A DNA stretch of 30,045 nt from a bacterium (GTDB lineage: Archaea; Nanoarchaeota; Nanoarchaeia; Woesearchaeales; UBA10216): assembly GCA_024206195.1 (NCBI GenBank), contig JAAGZO010000317.1, positions 1-30,045 on the forward strand, in the 5' to 3' direction. Below the pieces are notes generated by a model that was not told the origin of the DNA, searched no databases, and saw nothing but the letters and a program-made list of their open reading frames with translations. The stretch's first letter is position 1, and each line of letters begins with the position of its first letter. A program made the position numbers and the translations under genes. Of the stretch, positions 12,504 through 20,995 are shown in pieces.

Positions 12504-13697
12504 ATGCTTATAACACCACTAACAAATCAGGTCAATAAAACGTCACCAGATATATCAAAACAGATATACAAAGACCAGCAACTGAGGTCGCTCAAGAATC
12601 TCAAAGACCTTAGAGAAGCGATAGAATACGCAGAGGACATTGATTTTCCAGACAGATATGAATTAATCGGAGTTTATAAAGATACAGAGCTTGACTGTCA
12701 TGTAACGGGTGTGAGAGATTCAATTCTGAATATGATTAAGAGCAGAGAATACAATCTTTGTGACGATCAAGGCGAACCAGACGAAGAAGCAACGAGATTA
12801 CTAAAAACGCAATGGTTCTTTGACTATCTAAAGCATATGCTCGATGGTTTCTTTCACGGTTACACGCTTCTGCAAATAACAGAGATAAAAAACGGAGAGA
12901 TAACCAAGATAAAAAACCAACCAAGAGAGTACATCGTTCCAGAATGGGAAATGATGAAGCTCGACTGGTCAACAAGCAGTAAACAAAGCGGGATATATTT
13001 CTTAGAACAAAACCCATACAAAAACTTCATGCTTTGGTACAACACTAAAGGACTTGGACTGTATGCAAATGTATCACCACACGCTATAAGCAAAAAACAC
13101 CTACTTATCTTAGCACTTGAGAAAGCTGAGATGTTTGGTATGCCGATACGAATAGGAAAGACCGATATAAACGACCCTAAACTCAGGAATCAAATGGAGT
13201 CTATGCTTGAGAACATGGGGGCTTCTGCATGGGCTGTACTTGATAACAAGCAAGACTTGGAGTTAATATCAAACTCACAGGGCGATGTTCATAAGATATT
13301 CGTTGAGCCAATGAAGATGAGCAACCAGGAGATAAGCAAAGCAATGGCAGGGGCGGTTGGTATCTTTGACGAAAAGAGTTTTGTCGGTAGTTCAGAAGCG
13401 GGTGAGAGACTGCTTGGTTACTTCGTAGCTCAGTATCAGGTGTCGATACAGTTCGAGATTAACAACGTATTGCTTCCTGTAATGCGGAATCTCAAACTGA
13501 TGAAAGACGGCTTATGGTTCAAGTGGGAAGAAGTAGAGAGATTGACCGTTAACGACAAGGTAGACAACATTGCGAAGCTTTCACCGTATTACGAGATAGA
13601 CGCTGAAGAGGTTGAGACACAAACAGGCATAAAGGTCGAAGGATCGAAGTCAGATGTAATGACAGAAACAGAGAACTCATATAAAAAAGCTAAATAA
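12504..13697 (+). CDS. Portal protein, Mu gp29-like (DUF935)
   Basis: A 397-residue protein of the DUF935/Mu gp29 type. Portal rings sit at one capsid vertex, bind terminase during packaging and form the head-tail joint. Supporting stretches are YELIGVYKDTELDCHVTGVRDSI near the start, EKAEMFGMPIRIGK in the middle, a KIFVEPMK segment, and ERLLGYFVAQYQVSIQFEINNVLLPVM near the end. The C-terminus is acidic and polar (GSKSDVMTETENSYKKAK). Its stop overlaps the next start by one base. Confidence 0.8.
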   Translation: MLITPLTNQVNKTSPDISKQIYKDQQLRSLKNLKDLREAIEYAEDIDFPDRYELIGVYKDTELDCHVTGVRDSILNMIKSREYNLCDDQGEPDEEATRLLKTQWFFDYLKHMLDGFFHGYTLLQITEIKNGEITKIKNQPREYIVPEWEMMKLDWSTSSKQSGIYFLEQNPYKNFMLWYNTKGLGLYANVSPHAISKKHLLILALEKAEMFGMPIRIGKTDINDPKLRNQMESMLENMGASAWAVLDNKQDLELISNSQGDVHKIFVEPMKMSNQEISKAMAGAVGIFDEKSFVGSSEAGERLLGYFVAQYQVSIQFEINNVLLPVMRNLKLMKDGLWFKWEEVERLTVNDKVDNIAKLSPYYEIDAEEVETQTGIKVEGSKSDVMTETENSYKKAK

Positions 13698-14608
13698 TGG
13701 CACGTAGTTTAGAAACGATATACAATCAGATCATTGACGAGAAAAAGACGTTCACTGTTCTGAACACATTAACACCGATAAATGACAATTTTCAGTCATT
13801 GTTAAGTAATCTCACATCTACGTCTAAAGTTGCAATATGGAGACTATGGATATATCTTGTTGCTCTCGCTATCTGGTTTCACGAGCAGGTATTCGATGCT
13901 CATAAGACAGAAGTAGAGCAAATGATACTCGATAATCAATTAGGACAACTGAGGTGGTATGTAACAAAGGCAAAGGCGTTCCAGAATGGCTATGATTTGA
14001 GCTGGGATGGTTCAAAATACGTTTATGTAGCTGACGATCCTGACTCTCAGATTGTGAATCAGGCATCTGCCCTTGATGGTGATAGTGTTGTGCTGATAAA
14101 GATAGCTACTTATGTCGATCCAGCTAATCCAAACACAAGCGAACTTGAGGCGTTATCAGCAGCAGAAGAAGCAGCATTTGAAGCTTATTTAACACTGATT
14201 AAACCCGCAGGAATACAGACTCAAGTGATTAATGCGGATCCAGACGACTTAATAGTTGACATTAACATCATGTACGACCCGCTATTGATAACTGCAAACG
14301 GTGAACTGATAGAAGACTCAACAATCACAACATTAAAAGCAGGAGAGAAACCAGCAGAGGACTCATTTGACACTTACTTGAAGTCAATACCATTTGACAG
14401 TAAGTTTAGAGTAGTTGATATGGTCGATGCTTTACAGGCAGCCGAGGGAGTTGAGAACGTAGTAGTAAATCAATGCGATGCTCGTTCAGGAACTAACCCT
14501 TACTCTGATATACTGGCAGAATACGATCAACAATACACGACAAACAGCGGTTATTTCAAGCCATCGACAAGCGTAACGAGTACATTTACTTATTATCAAC
14601 ATACATAA
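13697..14608 (+). CDS. Baseplate J-like protein
   Basis: A 303-residue protein. The early segment KVAIWRLWIYLVALAIWFHEQVFDAHKTEVEQMI and the later PAEDSFDTYLKSIPFDSKFRVVDMVDALQAAEGVENVVV fit baseplate J-like proteins (Mu gp47/P2 gpJ) of Bacteroidetes phages, which build the baseplate wedge. Between them is the usual assembly domain (IKPAGIQTQVINADPDDLIVDINIMYDP). The IWRLW stretch is hydrophobic but is normal for this group and not a signal peptide. One-base overlaps couple it to both neighbours. Confidence 0.65.
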   Translation: MARSLETIYNQIIDEKKTFTVLNTLTPINDNFQSLLSNLTSTSKVAIWRLWIYLVALAIWFHEQVFDAHKTEVEQMILDNQLGQLRWYVTKAKAFQNGYDLSWDGSKYVYVADDPDSQIVNQASALDGDSVVLIKIATYVDPANPNTSELEALSAAEEAAFEAYLTLIKPAGIQTQVINADPDDLIVDINIMYDPLLITANGELIEDSTITTLKAGEKPAEDSFDTYLKSIPFDSKFRVVDMVDALQAAEGVENVVVNQCDARSGTNPYSDILAEYDQQYTTNSGYFKPSTSVTSTFTYYQHT

Positions 14609-15210
14609 TGCCACGAATAGTAAAAATAGACTTTAGCAACTTCATTGAGAACACGCTTCCTCATTTCTTGAGAGCTACTTTTCATGTGAATTGGGCTTAT
14701 TCGTTAATGCGACCACTAAGGTATATTCACGACATATTCTATTCGTTTTATGAAGAAAGGCAGTTTTTCTTGAGGCATACTGCTCAAACTGTTTACGTAG
14801 AGCATTATTTGAATGCTAAATACAACATTGACAATCCAAGCTCAAGTGCAACACCAGCGAGTCCATATAATGCAACGAATGAAGATATTTATATAGTCAA
14901 TAACGATGTAACAGGACAGCAGATTTACAATAAAGCAGAGGTTATACCAAGCGGTGAAGAGATTTACGTATATAATGCAAGTGAATATCCTCTTGCAGGT
15001 GGTTCACAAGAATACTATCTTTACAATAAAACAGATGTAAGCTTGGGTGATAATTTCACAGTATTTGTACCCAATTCGATCATAACAGCAAAGCCGTGGA
15101 AGGACAAGACAAGCTATATTACGACAGTTGCTCAGATAAACGATGTAGTTGAGGCAGCAGTGAACAGCTTTAAATTTGCACAGATAACATTTAATATAAC
15201 AAACTACTAA
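14608..15210 (+). CDS. Tail or baseplate I-like protein
   Basis: A 200-residue protein placed right after the J-like gene, as gpI follows gpJ in P2. The N-terminal part (FSNFIENTLPHFLRATFHVNWAYSLMRPLRYIHDIF and FFLRHTAQTVYVEHYLNAKYNID) resembles baseplate proteins of Bacteroidetes phages that continue with a variable region. The C-terminal half is rich in Asn, Thr and Tyr. The role is inferred from order and pattern. Confidence 0.5.
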   Translation: MPRIVKIDFSNFIENTLPHFLRATFHVNWAYSLMRPLRYIHDIFYSFYEERQFFLRHTAQTVYVEHYLNAKYNIDNPSSSATPASPYNATNEDIYIVNNDVTGQQIYNKAEVIPSGEEIYVYNASEYPLAGGSQEYYLYNKTDVSLGDNFTVFVPNSIITAKPWKDKTSYITTVAQINDVVEAAVNSFKFAQITFNITNY

Positions 15211-15211
15211 G

Positions 15212-16054
15212 ATGAACAAATTACAGAACACAGATAAAACGGGTGGTTTTCCATTAAAAAGCGATGACCTGAGATATATATTCGGAACAGGCGGAGTGAT
15301 AGATGCAGGAGTATATCAAGCACTAAGCAGTATGTTGAGAGGCTTTGGCGATAACTTTATAGTATATGGCTGCACTGGAACGGTAACCATCTCAAGTGGG
15401 TGGATCATGCTTGGTGGTGAGTTGGTAAAAGTAGACTCACATCTAAGAGTTGACTCTTGGTATGAAAAGATAGTAACAAATGAAGATAGCAGGAGTTTCA
15501 ATGACGGTTCTGGCCCTTATAATGTACACCAAACAAACAGAGCAACATCGACAGCGAGTTCTGGAAGTTTAAGATATGATGGCAACAGAATTGAGGATGT
15601 AATTGCAGACGGACTAAGAAGTGCAACGACTAACGATCCTGGACTTGTTGAGAAAGCAACCGATGCAGAACTTGATAGCGGGACAGCCGATAAATATCCA
15701 GATGCTTTACAGATTAGTGCTCAAATTGGCGGCTTAAAGTGTATTGTTTTAGAGATAGGTGATTGGGATATGGACGCAGACACGCAGGGGCCAGACGTAA
15801 ATCATGGACTGGGATCCTCTTGGGAAAATATAAGAATGGTTGACGTAGTTATACGAAATGATGCAGATAATGTATATTATAACATATTGAATAACGCATC
15901 TGGTGGCACAAGCATAATAACGGGAAGTTATAGATTCACTTCCACTAAAGTTATCCTCGAAAGAGTTCCGAGTGTGTTCTTTGACGATCCAGCTTTCGCA
16001 ACTCCTCCAGGAAGCAACAGAGGCTGGGTAACAATTTGGTATGAGTCAGCGTAA
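15212..16054 (+). CDS. Tail fibre-like protein
   Basis: A 280-residue protein. It has a start typical of tail-collar/fibre proteins (GGFPLKSDDLRYIFGTGGVIDAGVYQALSSML), the fibre repeat DPGLVEKATDAELDSGTADKYPDALQIS at about 146-173, and a beta-rich C-terminal half. These features match short fibre or baseplate-attached receptor-binding proteins. It is followed with a one-base overlap by the F-like gene. A short, single-domain fibre is also possible. Confidence 0.6.
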   Translation: MNKLQNTDKTGGFPLKSDDLRYIFGTGGVIDAGVYQALSSMLRGFGDNFIVYGCTGTVTISSGWIMLGGELVKVDSHLRVDSWYEKIVTNEDSRSFNDGSGPYNVHQTNRATSTASSGSLRYDGNRIEDVIADGLRSATTNDPGLVEKATDAELDSGTADKYPDALQISAQIGGLKCIVLEIGDWDMDADTQGPDVNHGLGSSWENIRMVDVVIRNDADNVYYNILNNASGGTSIITGSYRFTSTKVILERVPSVFFDDPAFATPPGSNRGWVTIWYESA

Positions 16055-17838
16055 TGGCATACACAAAGGCAGAGATAACACAATTACTGGTTAGCATCCA
16101 GCAAGGTGATATAAGCATATATCGACTGCCACAAGATTTGTACTTTGAATTAGCGAGAGATTATGAGTTAGCCATGTATCGTGGTTATGGAAAGAAGCTG
16201 ATTGACGTTGGTTTGTTTACGCCACAATACAATGATCTTGTTACACTGAAGAGAAACGCTTATAAGTTTGCAGCAGCTAAGACCTTTCAACAGGTGAAGC
16301 ACTTTGCAAAGATAAGCGGAAAAGAGGACTATTTAAAGCAAGGCAGAAAGGACTTTAACAAGTTTAATAAGACATGGCAGACAACAGAACGCAACTTAGC
16401 ACAGAGAACAGCAAGGGCAACTGATAAATGGAGAGAGATTCAAGAGGTTAAAGATGAGTTTCCTTTATTAAAGTATCAGACAGCGAATGACGAGAGGGTA
16501 AGAGACGACCATGCTGCACTCGATAATATAGTAAAGCCTGTTGACGATCCGTTCTGGAATACATTCATGCCTCCGAATGGATATAATTGTTTTGACGAAG
16601 AAACAAAGATATACACAGATGATGGATGGAAATACTTTAAGGACTTAAATGGAAAAGAGAGAGTAATGACATTAAATCCAAAAACAAAAGAAATTGAGTG
16701 GGATAAGCCTATTAATTATATCAAGCAAAAACACAATGGAGATATGATAAAGGTTAAATCAACTGTTACAGACATTATGTGTACGCCAGATCACAATATG
16801 CTTGTTCAGACATCGTGGGACAGGCACGAAAAGAGAGATAATTTGGTATTCAAACAAGCACAACACATAGCGGATTCAGATTTGATATACAAATCAGGTG
16901 AATGGAGTGGAGTTTATGTTGATTCTATTAAGTTAGGAGATTATGACATAGATACAGCAACTTACTGCGAGTTTATGGGCTGGTATTTATCAGAGGGATC
17001 AACAACACAGAGAACAGAGAATCACTATGCTATAAAAATATCACAAAGCAAGAAGAAATACTTTGAAGAAGTTAAAAAATGTGTTGACAAGCTCCCTGTT
17101 AGTGCTTATGTGTCTATAGGCTATATAGGATTTAGCGATAAGAGTATAGGCATGGAGTTAAAGAAATACGGATATTCATATCAAAAATACGTACCAGATT
17201 CAATAAAAAAGCTACCCATTGAGTATATAGATATATTCTTAGATGCCTACATTAAGGGAGATGGTAATATAAGGCCGCCAATAAGAAAACAAAACGGGTA
17301 TTTCACAAAGGAAAGAAGGTTTATTTATACATCAAGCGAAAGGATGAGAGACGACTTAACAGAGCTTGTAATAAAATCAGGTAAATCATGCAATGTGAAA
17401 ATAGCAAGTCGGGCAGGAAAGGAAACAAAGTTTAGAAATGGAACGTATAAACAGAACAGAGACGTTTACTCTATTAATATAATGGACACGAAAAAGACAT
17501 CAATACATAAAAGGAATATGAGTAGAGTTCATTATGAAGGATATGTATATTGCGTAGAAGTTCCTAAATACAACACCATATTAACGCAAAGAAATGGTTG
17601 TATTTGCTGGAATGGAAATTGCCGTTGTATAGTGATAAGCGTATCAGATGAGCCTATTACAAAGGTTCCAGCAAAGGTGATTAAACAAGAGAAGAAGGAC
17701 ATGCCAAGTGTACTGAGAAAGAATCCAGGAAAAGACAAATTCGCTATGAAAAGTCACTCATATTATAAAGTACCAAACGGAATGGCAGAACTAAAGAAAA
17801 AGAATTTTGATTTACCACTACCAAAAGACGTATTATGA
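16054..17838 (+). CDS. Mu F-like head morphogenesis protein interrupted by an intein
   Basis: A 594-residue precursor. The extein is a Mu gpF-like (MuF) minor head protein: residues 1-178 include ANDERVRDDHAALDNIVKPVDDPFWNTFMPPNGYN, and after the intein it resumes with CRC, so splicing restores the family's conserved PPNGYNCRC motif. The mature protein would be about 250 residues. MuF proteins attach at the portal vertex and help head assembly. The intein sits inside the most conserved motif, a typical place for homing elements. The stop overlaps the next start (ATGA). Confidence 0.88.
   Translation: MAYTKAEITQLLVSIQQGDISIYRLPQDLYFELARDYELAMYRGYGKKLIDVGLFTPQYNDLVTLKRNAYKFAAAKTFQQVKHFAKISGKEDYLKQGRKDFNKFNKTWQTTERNLAQRTARATDKWREIQEVKDEFPLLKYQTANDERVRDDHAALDNIVKPVDDPFWNTFMPPNGYNCFDEETKIYTDDGWKYFKDLNGKERVMTLNPKTKEIEWDKPINYIKQKHNGDMIKVKSTVTDIMCTPDHNMLVQTSWDRHEKRDNLVFKQAQHIADSDLIYKSGEWSGVYVDSIKLGDYDIDTATYCEFMGWYLSEGSTTQRTENHYAIKISQSKKKYFEEVKKCVDKLPVSAYVSIGYIGFSDKSIGMELKKYGYSYQKYVPDSIKKLPIEYIDIFLDAYIKGDGNIRPPIRKQNGYFTKERRFIYTSSERMRDDLTELVIKSGKSCNVKIASRAGKETKFRNGTYKQNRDVYSINIMDTKKTSIHKRNMSRVHYEGYVYCVEVPKYNTILTQRNGCICWNGNCRCIVISVSDEPITKVPAKVIKQEKKDMPSVLRKNPGKDKFAMKSHSYYKVPNGMAELKKKNFDLPLPKDVL
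16588..17619 (+). mobile_element. Intein with LAGLIDADG homing endonuclease
   Basis: 344 residues (179-522 of the precursor). Cys179 is the N-terminal nucleophile (CFDEETKIYTDDGW). Block B is CTPDHN (Thr244, His247). The endonuclease has both dodecapeptide motifs: FMGWYLSEGS (307-316) and IFLDAYIKGDG (394-404). The C-terminal end is YVYCVEVPKYNTIL...CWNGN followed by Cys523. The penultimate residue is Gly, not the usual His; some phage inteins, as I remember them, share this GN-Cys ending. The intein is expected to splice itself out and to home into intein-free MuF alleles. Confidence 0.88.
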
Positions 17839-18074
17839 GTTATGAAGCATCATTTTTAATAATGTCAATGTATCGAGATGAGGCGTTTTACCGTCAATTA
17901 GACGAAACGCAAGACTTGACATATACGAAAGTAGAATGGCAGACAATGTCTACAAACGGAGTAGGACTCGCAGACTGGACAGAGACACAGCTTGACGATG
18001 CTCTGGCTGGTGATGGTTTCTTAGGTAATCGCACAAGTGAAGAGGGTTTCAATTACGATTGTTACATAGAATAA
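17835..18074 (+). CDS. Small acidic hypothetical head-module protein
   Basis: A 79-residue acidic protein starting in an ATGA overlap with the MuF gene and ending in a TAATG overlap with the gpG-like gene, which makes it a certain member of the operon. It has no motif I know (ETQDLTYTKVEWQTMSTNGVGLADWTETQLDDALAGDGFLGN). Confidence 0.6.
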   Translation: MSYEASFLIMSMYRDEAFYRQLDETQDLTYTKVEWQTMSTNGVGLADWTETQLDDALAGDGFLGNRTSEEGFNYDCYIE

Positions 18075-18610
18075 TGGCAGTAAAGAAAATAGGGAGATAT
18101 AGATTTGCAGAAGACTCAAAGGAGTTGAGAGAGGCATCAAAAAGGGTTCTTATTCGAGTAGGTGAGGAGTCAAAGAACTGGTTTGTGCTTGGATTTAGAC
18201 GTGGTGGTGGTCAGACTGACAAGTCAAAAGGAGGCTGGAAGAAGAGAAAGCACTTAACAATACAAGATGCGAGTACGAAAAAGAGCAGAGGGTTACTTGT
18301 ACAGAGTGGTAATCTAAGAGATTCGATCAGGATAAGCAAACGCACAGCATCTATGATTGTCATAAGCAGTAATCTTGATTATGCTGATATACATAACGAG
18401 GGAGGCACGATAGTTCAGACGGTAACGGCAAAGCAGAGGGCTTTCTTCTTTGGTATGTTTCAGAAGACGGGGGATCCACGTTGGAAGAACTACGCAGGAG
18501 CGAGAACGCTGACAATAGAAATACCACAGAGGGAGTTTTTGGGCAATTCGGTTGATCTCGAAAGAAAAATGGAGCGTAAAATAGCTAACACATTAGAAAA
18601 GTTTATATAA
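18074..18610 (+). CDS. Mu gpG-like virion morphogenesis / tail completion protein
   Basis: A 178-residue basic protein from the ATG at 18074. The features GGWKKRKHLTIQDASTKKSRGLLVQSGNLRDSIRIS and SSNLDYADIHNEGGTIVQTV are those of the phage virion morphogenesis family (Mu gpG, related to HK97 gp10-type proteins). They complete the tail or the head-tail joint. It fits the MuF, G, terminator order of Mu-like modules. Confidence 0.75.
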   Translation: MAVKKIGRYRFAEDSKELREASKRVLIRVGEESKNWFVLGFRRGGGQTDKSKGGWKKRKHLTIQDASTKKSRGLLVQSGNLRDSIRISKRTASMIVISSNLDYADIHNEGGTIVQTVTAKQRAFFFGMFQKTGDPRWKNYAGARTLTIEIPQREFLGNSVDLERKMERKIANTLEKFI

Positions 18611-19143
18611 TGGCATCAACACAAAGCACACGATATTATTTCATAACAGACTTAAAGGCAAAGATCGAAGAGAACGCCAATATTAAGTATGTTGACTTGT
18701 ATAACGGACAGGACACACGCCCACAAGAAGAGCAATCATTTGACAGACCAGCGGTCTTAATCGAGATTGAGTCTATCGGTGATATGAACACCAAGCTTGT
18801 CGATGGTAGCGTAGCGGGAAACACTTATGCTGAGAAAGACGGTGTGTTGGTGTTTAGTCTACATTTTTGGTTCCACTTTTACGACTATGAAATAGCAAGA
18901 TTCACAGATACAGATGCAACAATCCAGGCAGTAGATAAAGCTGTGGAGGGAATGTATGATCCAGACAAGGCATATCGACCTGTGAAGAAGATTGAAGAGA
19001 GATTAGGGCCAGAATCAACAGGTCAATGGATTTGGATTATAACATACGCTGTTCCGATTGAAGAAGAGGGTGTATCAAGAGGACTTGTAACTAAGACAGG
19101 CGTTGTTTCAGATATTTCAGCAGACATAGTACCAAACATATAG
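18610..19143 (+). CDS. Tail terminator-like protein
   Basis: A 177-residue protein beginning one base before the gpG-like stop. An N-terminal helix (TRYYFITDLKAKIEEN) followed by a beta core (RPAVLIEIESIG, VLVFSLHFWFHFYDYE) and a final polar tail match the layout of phage tail terminator/gp37-like proteins, which cap the growing tail tube. The call depends mainly on order after gpG. No catalytic motif. Confidence 0.5.
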   Translation: MASTQSTRYYFITDLKAKIEENANIKYVDLYNGQDTRPQEEQSFDRPAVLIEIESIGDMNTKLVDGSVAGNTYAEKDGVLVFSLHFWFHFYDYEIARFTDTDATIQAVDKAVEGMYDPDKAYRPVKKIEERLGPESTGQWIWIITYAVPIEEEGVSRGLVTKTGVVSDISADIVPNI

Positions 19144-19144
19144 T

Positions 19145-19315
19145 ATGACTTACACAAAAGACGAACTAATCGAAATGAGAAGAGAGCACGTAGCCGAGAA
19201 GCTTAAAGACGTGCCGAAGCATCTATTCAGAAAGAAGGTTATTGATTTAGCGAATAACTTGTTTATTTCTCCGAGGACTATATATTACGATCTTCAGGCT
19301 TCTAAGCATAGGTGA
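19145..19315 (+). CDS. Small helix-turn-helix protein
   Basis: A 56-residue basic protein with DLANNLFISPRTIYYDLQASKHR, a clear helix-turn-helix signature, at the C-terminus. It starts 2 nt after the terminator-like gene. Its end overlaps by 14 nt the end of the convergent gene 19302-19667. It could regulate that gene or late transcription; this is inference from position. Confidence 0.5.
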   Translation: MTYTKDELIEMRREHVAEKLKDVPKHLFRKKVIDLANNLFISPRTIYYDLQASKHR

Positions 19316-19667
19316 GTTCTTCGCCTGTTAGTTCAAACCAAATATTCTGAAATTTGTGAACATAACCTATTTCACTCTTAATGAAATTATGCGGTTCATA
19401 TTTTACGCCATCACGCTCTCTTGGTATGTCTGGTCTGTGCATTGACAATGTTCCGCCGTCATAGAATCTGAAAGCATATCCATTTCTCCAGAATGCAGTC
19501 CCTCTTTTCTCAAACCCAAACTTCAACAGCCATTCTTCTGTTAGTGGTTCTCCTTCTGCTGCTTTCCCGTAGAGTGAGTCCCAATCTCTTATCTTATTAA
19601 TATCAATAGTAGTCCAATGGTCTCCCCAGTGAAATATATTTCCTAATCTAAATTCAGTTGCTTCCAT
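19302..19667 (-). CDS. Hypothetical phage protein, antisense moron-like gene
   Basis: A 121-residue protein, the only convincing minus-strand gene. It matches a hypothetical protein type frequent in phages and prophages of Bacteroidetes: MEATEFRLGNIFHWG, PLTEEWLLKFGFEKRG, and the end YVHKFQNIWFELTGEELTYA. Function unknown. It has its own fully matching promoter at 19699-19730, so it is transcribed independently of and against the structural operon. This layout is typical of later-acquired cargo (moron) genes. Confidence 0.75.
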   Translation of the reverse strand: MEATEFRLGNIFHWGDHWTTIDINKIRDWDSLYGKAAEGEPLTEEWLLKFGFEKRGTAFWRNGYAFRFYDGGTLSMHRPDIPRERDGVKYEPHNFIKSEIGYVHKFQNIWFELTGEELTYA

Positions 19668-19698
19668 AGTAATCAGTTTTTGATTGGTTTATAGTACA

Positions 19699-19730
19699 CA
19701 AAACTACAAAAACAAAACAACATAAACAAA
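19699..19730 (-). promoter_or_regulatory. Bacteroidetes promoter for the minus-strand gene
   Basis: On the minus strand: TTTG (19730-19727), a 20-nt spacer, TAGTTTTG (19706-19699), an exact TAnnTTTG match. The leader to the ATG at 19667 is about 30 nt. Confidence 0.7.
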
Positions 19731-19792
19731 TAAATTATTGCAATAGCTTCACAGCGATTAGTGGCTGTTTAAATTTGCGTTTGCATAATAAC

Positions 19793-19800
19793 TATATTTG
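19793..19800 (+). promoter_or_regulatory. Possible -7 element directly before the protease gene
   Basis: TATATTTG fits TAnnTTTG, but no TTTG lies exactly 20 nt upstream (TTTG at 19774-19777 leaves 15 nt). The element ends 4 nt before the ATG at 19805, so use of it would give a leaderless mRNA. Confidence 0.35.
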
Positions 19801-19804
19801 TACT

Positions 19805-20974
19805 ATGAAGTATTTCAAAAATTCATCTACAGAGGACAACGCTGTTGATCTTCTGCTTTACGGAGACATAGGCTGGGAAGTAAAAGGGAGTGATTTTGCG
19901 AAAGAAGTCGCAGAGCTACCAAGTGAGGTTGCTAAGATAAACGTGAGAATCAACACAAACGGTGGATTTGTCACAGATGGAATGTCGATGTACACCTCTT
20001 TAAAGAACGCAAAACAAGAAGTTCATACATTTAATGACGGAGTTGCAGCCAGTATGGGTGGTATAATCCTAATGGCAGGTGATGAGATTCACGCAATGGA
20101 CTACTCAAGATTAATGATACACCCTGTTTCTGGAGGCTCTGATAAGGGCAGAAAATCACTTCAGGATATGTTAGTAGGTATTCTTGCTATGCGATCAGGT
20201 ATTGAGACAGAAGAAGTTGAGGAGATGATGAAATCAGAAACCTGGTTAACAGCAAAAGAGGCTAAGAAAAAAGGCTTCATTGATAATATAGTTAAGTCAT
20301 CAAACAATTATGACCTTAATGCAAGTTTAGTTAATCAAATGGTCAACTCAATTTCCAAACCAAAAGAAGAAGAAATCAATATTGATAATAAAAACACAAA
20401 CAAAATGGAAGAAATAAAAAACACACTTCAACTTGACCCTAATGCCTCAAATGAGGTTGCAAATAAAAAGGTCAAAGAAATCCTTAACGAAAATAAGGAA
20501 TTAAAAGCGAGTAACGAGACTCTTGAGACAGAAAAGAAAGACTCTGAACTTGCCAACGAACAACTCAAAGAGCAAAACATAACCCTACAAGGTAAAGTTG
20601 ATGCTCATAAAGAGGAAAAAGAAACCGAAAACAAGACTAAAGTAGAGAATCTTATCGACAAGGCGATCGAAGACAACAAGATCACCAAAGAATCACGAGA
20701 AGATATGCTTAACGAGTTCGGATCTGACCTCGAAAGAGCTGAGAAGCTTATCAATTCAATCTCTATTCCTGTTGCTAAAGACATCTCAGATGAGATTAAT
20801 AGCAACGAAGGTGATGTTGATAAAAACGAAGATGGTAAATTGACTTATCAGGACAAGACTTTCAGAGAGTGGGAAAAAGACGATGAAGGAGAAGAGGTAT
20901 TAAGTGAGCTTGAAAACTCAAACAAAAAGCTTTATGATAAGCTTTACGCACAAGATTACGAATCAAACGAATAA
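19805..20974 (+). CDS. ClpP-type prohead protease fused to a scaffold domain
   Basis: A 389-residue protein from the ATG at 19805. Residues 14-165 are a ClpP/S14-type head maturation protease: YGDIG, INTNGG, Ser83 in GVAASMGG, His106 in MIHPV; the third triad position appears to be Glu145 (SETWLTA), aligned with the Asp of ClpP. After a linker follows a long acidic and basic coiled coil (about 201-330), typical of a scaffold, and an acidic tail. The protein would direct capsid assembly and then cleave the scaffold. An internal start at 20405 may give scaffold alone. Confidence 0.85.
   Translation: MKYFKNSSTEDNAVDLLLYGDIGWEVKGSDFAKEVAELPSEVAKINVRINTNGGFVTDGMSMYTSLKNAKQEVHTFNDGVAASMGGIILMAGDEIHAMDYSRLMIHPVSGGSDKGRKSLQDMLVGILAMRSGIETEEVEEMMKSETWLTAKEAKKKGFIDNIVKSSNNYDLNASLVNQMVNSISKPKEEEINIDNKNTNKMEEIKNTLQLDPNASNEVANKKVKEILNENKELKASNETLETEKKDSELANEQLKEQNITLQGKVDAHKEEKETENKTKVENLIDKAIEDNKITKESREDMLNEFGSDLERAEKLINSISIPVAKDISDEINSNEGDVDKNEDGKLTYQDKTFREWEKDDEGEEVLSELENSNKKLYDKLYAQDYESNE
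20405..20974 (+). CDS. Nested scaffold protein from an internal start (putative)
   Basis: An in-frame ATG at 20405 (Met201 of the protease-scaffold gene) stands after AAAAACACAAACAAA, a leader like those of the window's true genes (compare AACATAAAA before 24633). Starting there gives 189 residues of nearly pure coiled coil plus the acidic tail. Nested scaffold genes inside protease genes are known (Mu I/Z, lambda C/Nu3). The internal start is an inference from the leader and the exact domain boundary. Confidence 0.4.
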   Translation: MEEIKNTLQLDPNASNEVANKKVKEILNENKELKASNETLETEKKDSELANEQLKEQNITLQGKVDAHKEEKETENKTKVENLIDKAIEDNKITKESREDMLNEFGSDLERAEKLINSISIPVAKDISDEINSNEGDVDKNEDGKLTYQDKTFREWEKDDEGEEVLSELENSNKKLYDKLYAQDYESNE

Positions 20975-20995
20975 TAACATAAAAATTTTAAAATC

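Noticed and set aside
17614..17622. Intein inactivated because the penultimate residue is Gly instead of His
   Set aside because: All other blocks are intact and the junction exactly restores the family motif; GN-Cys ends occur in other phage inteins as far as I recall.
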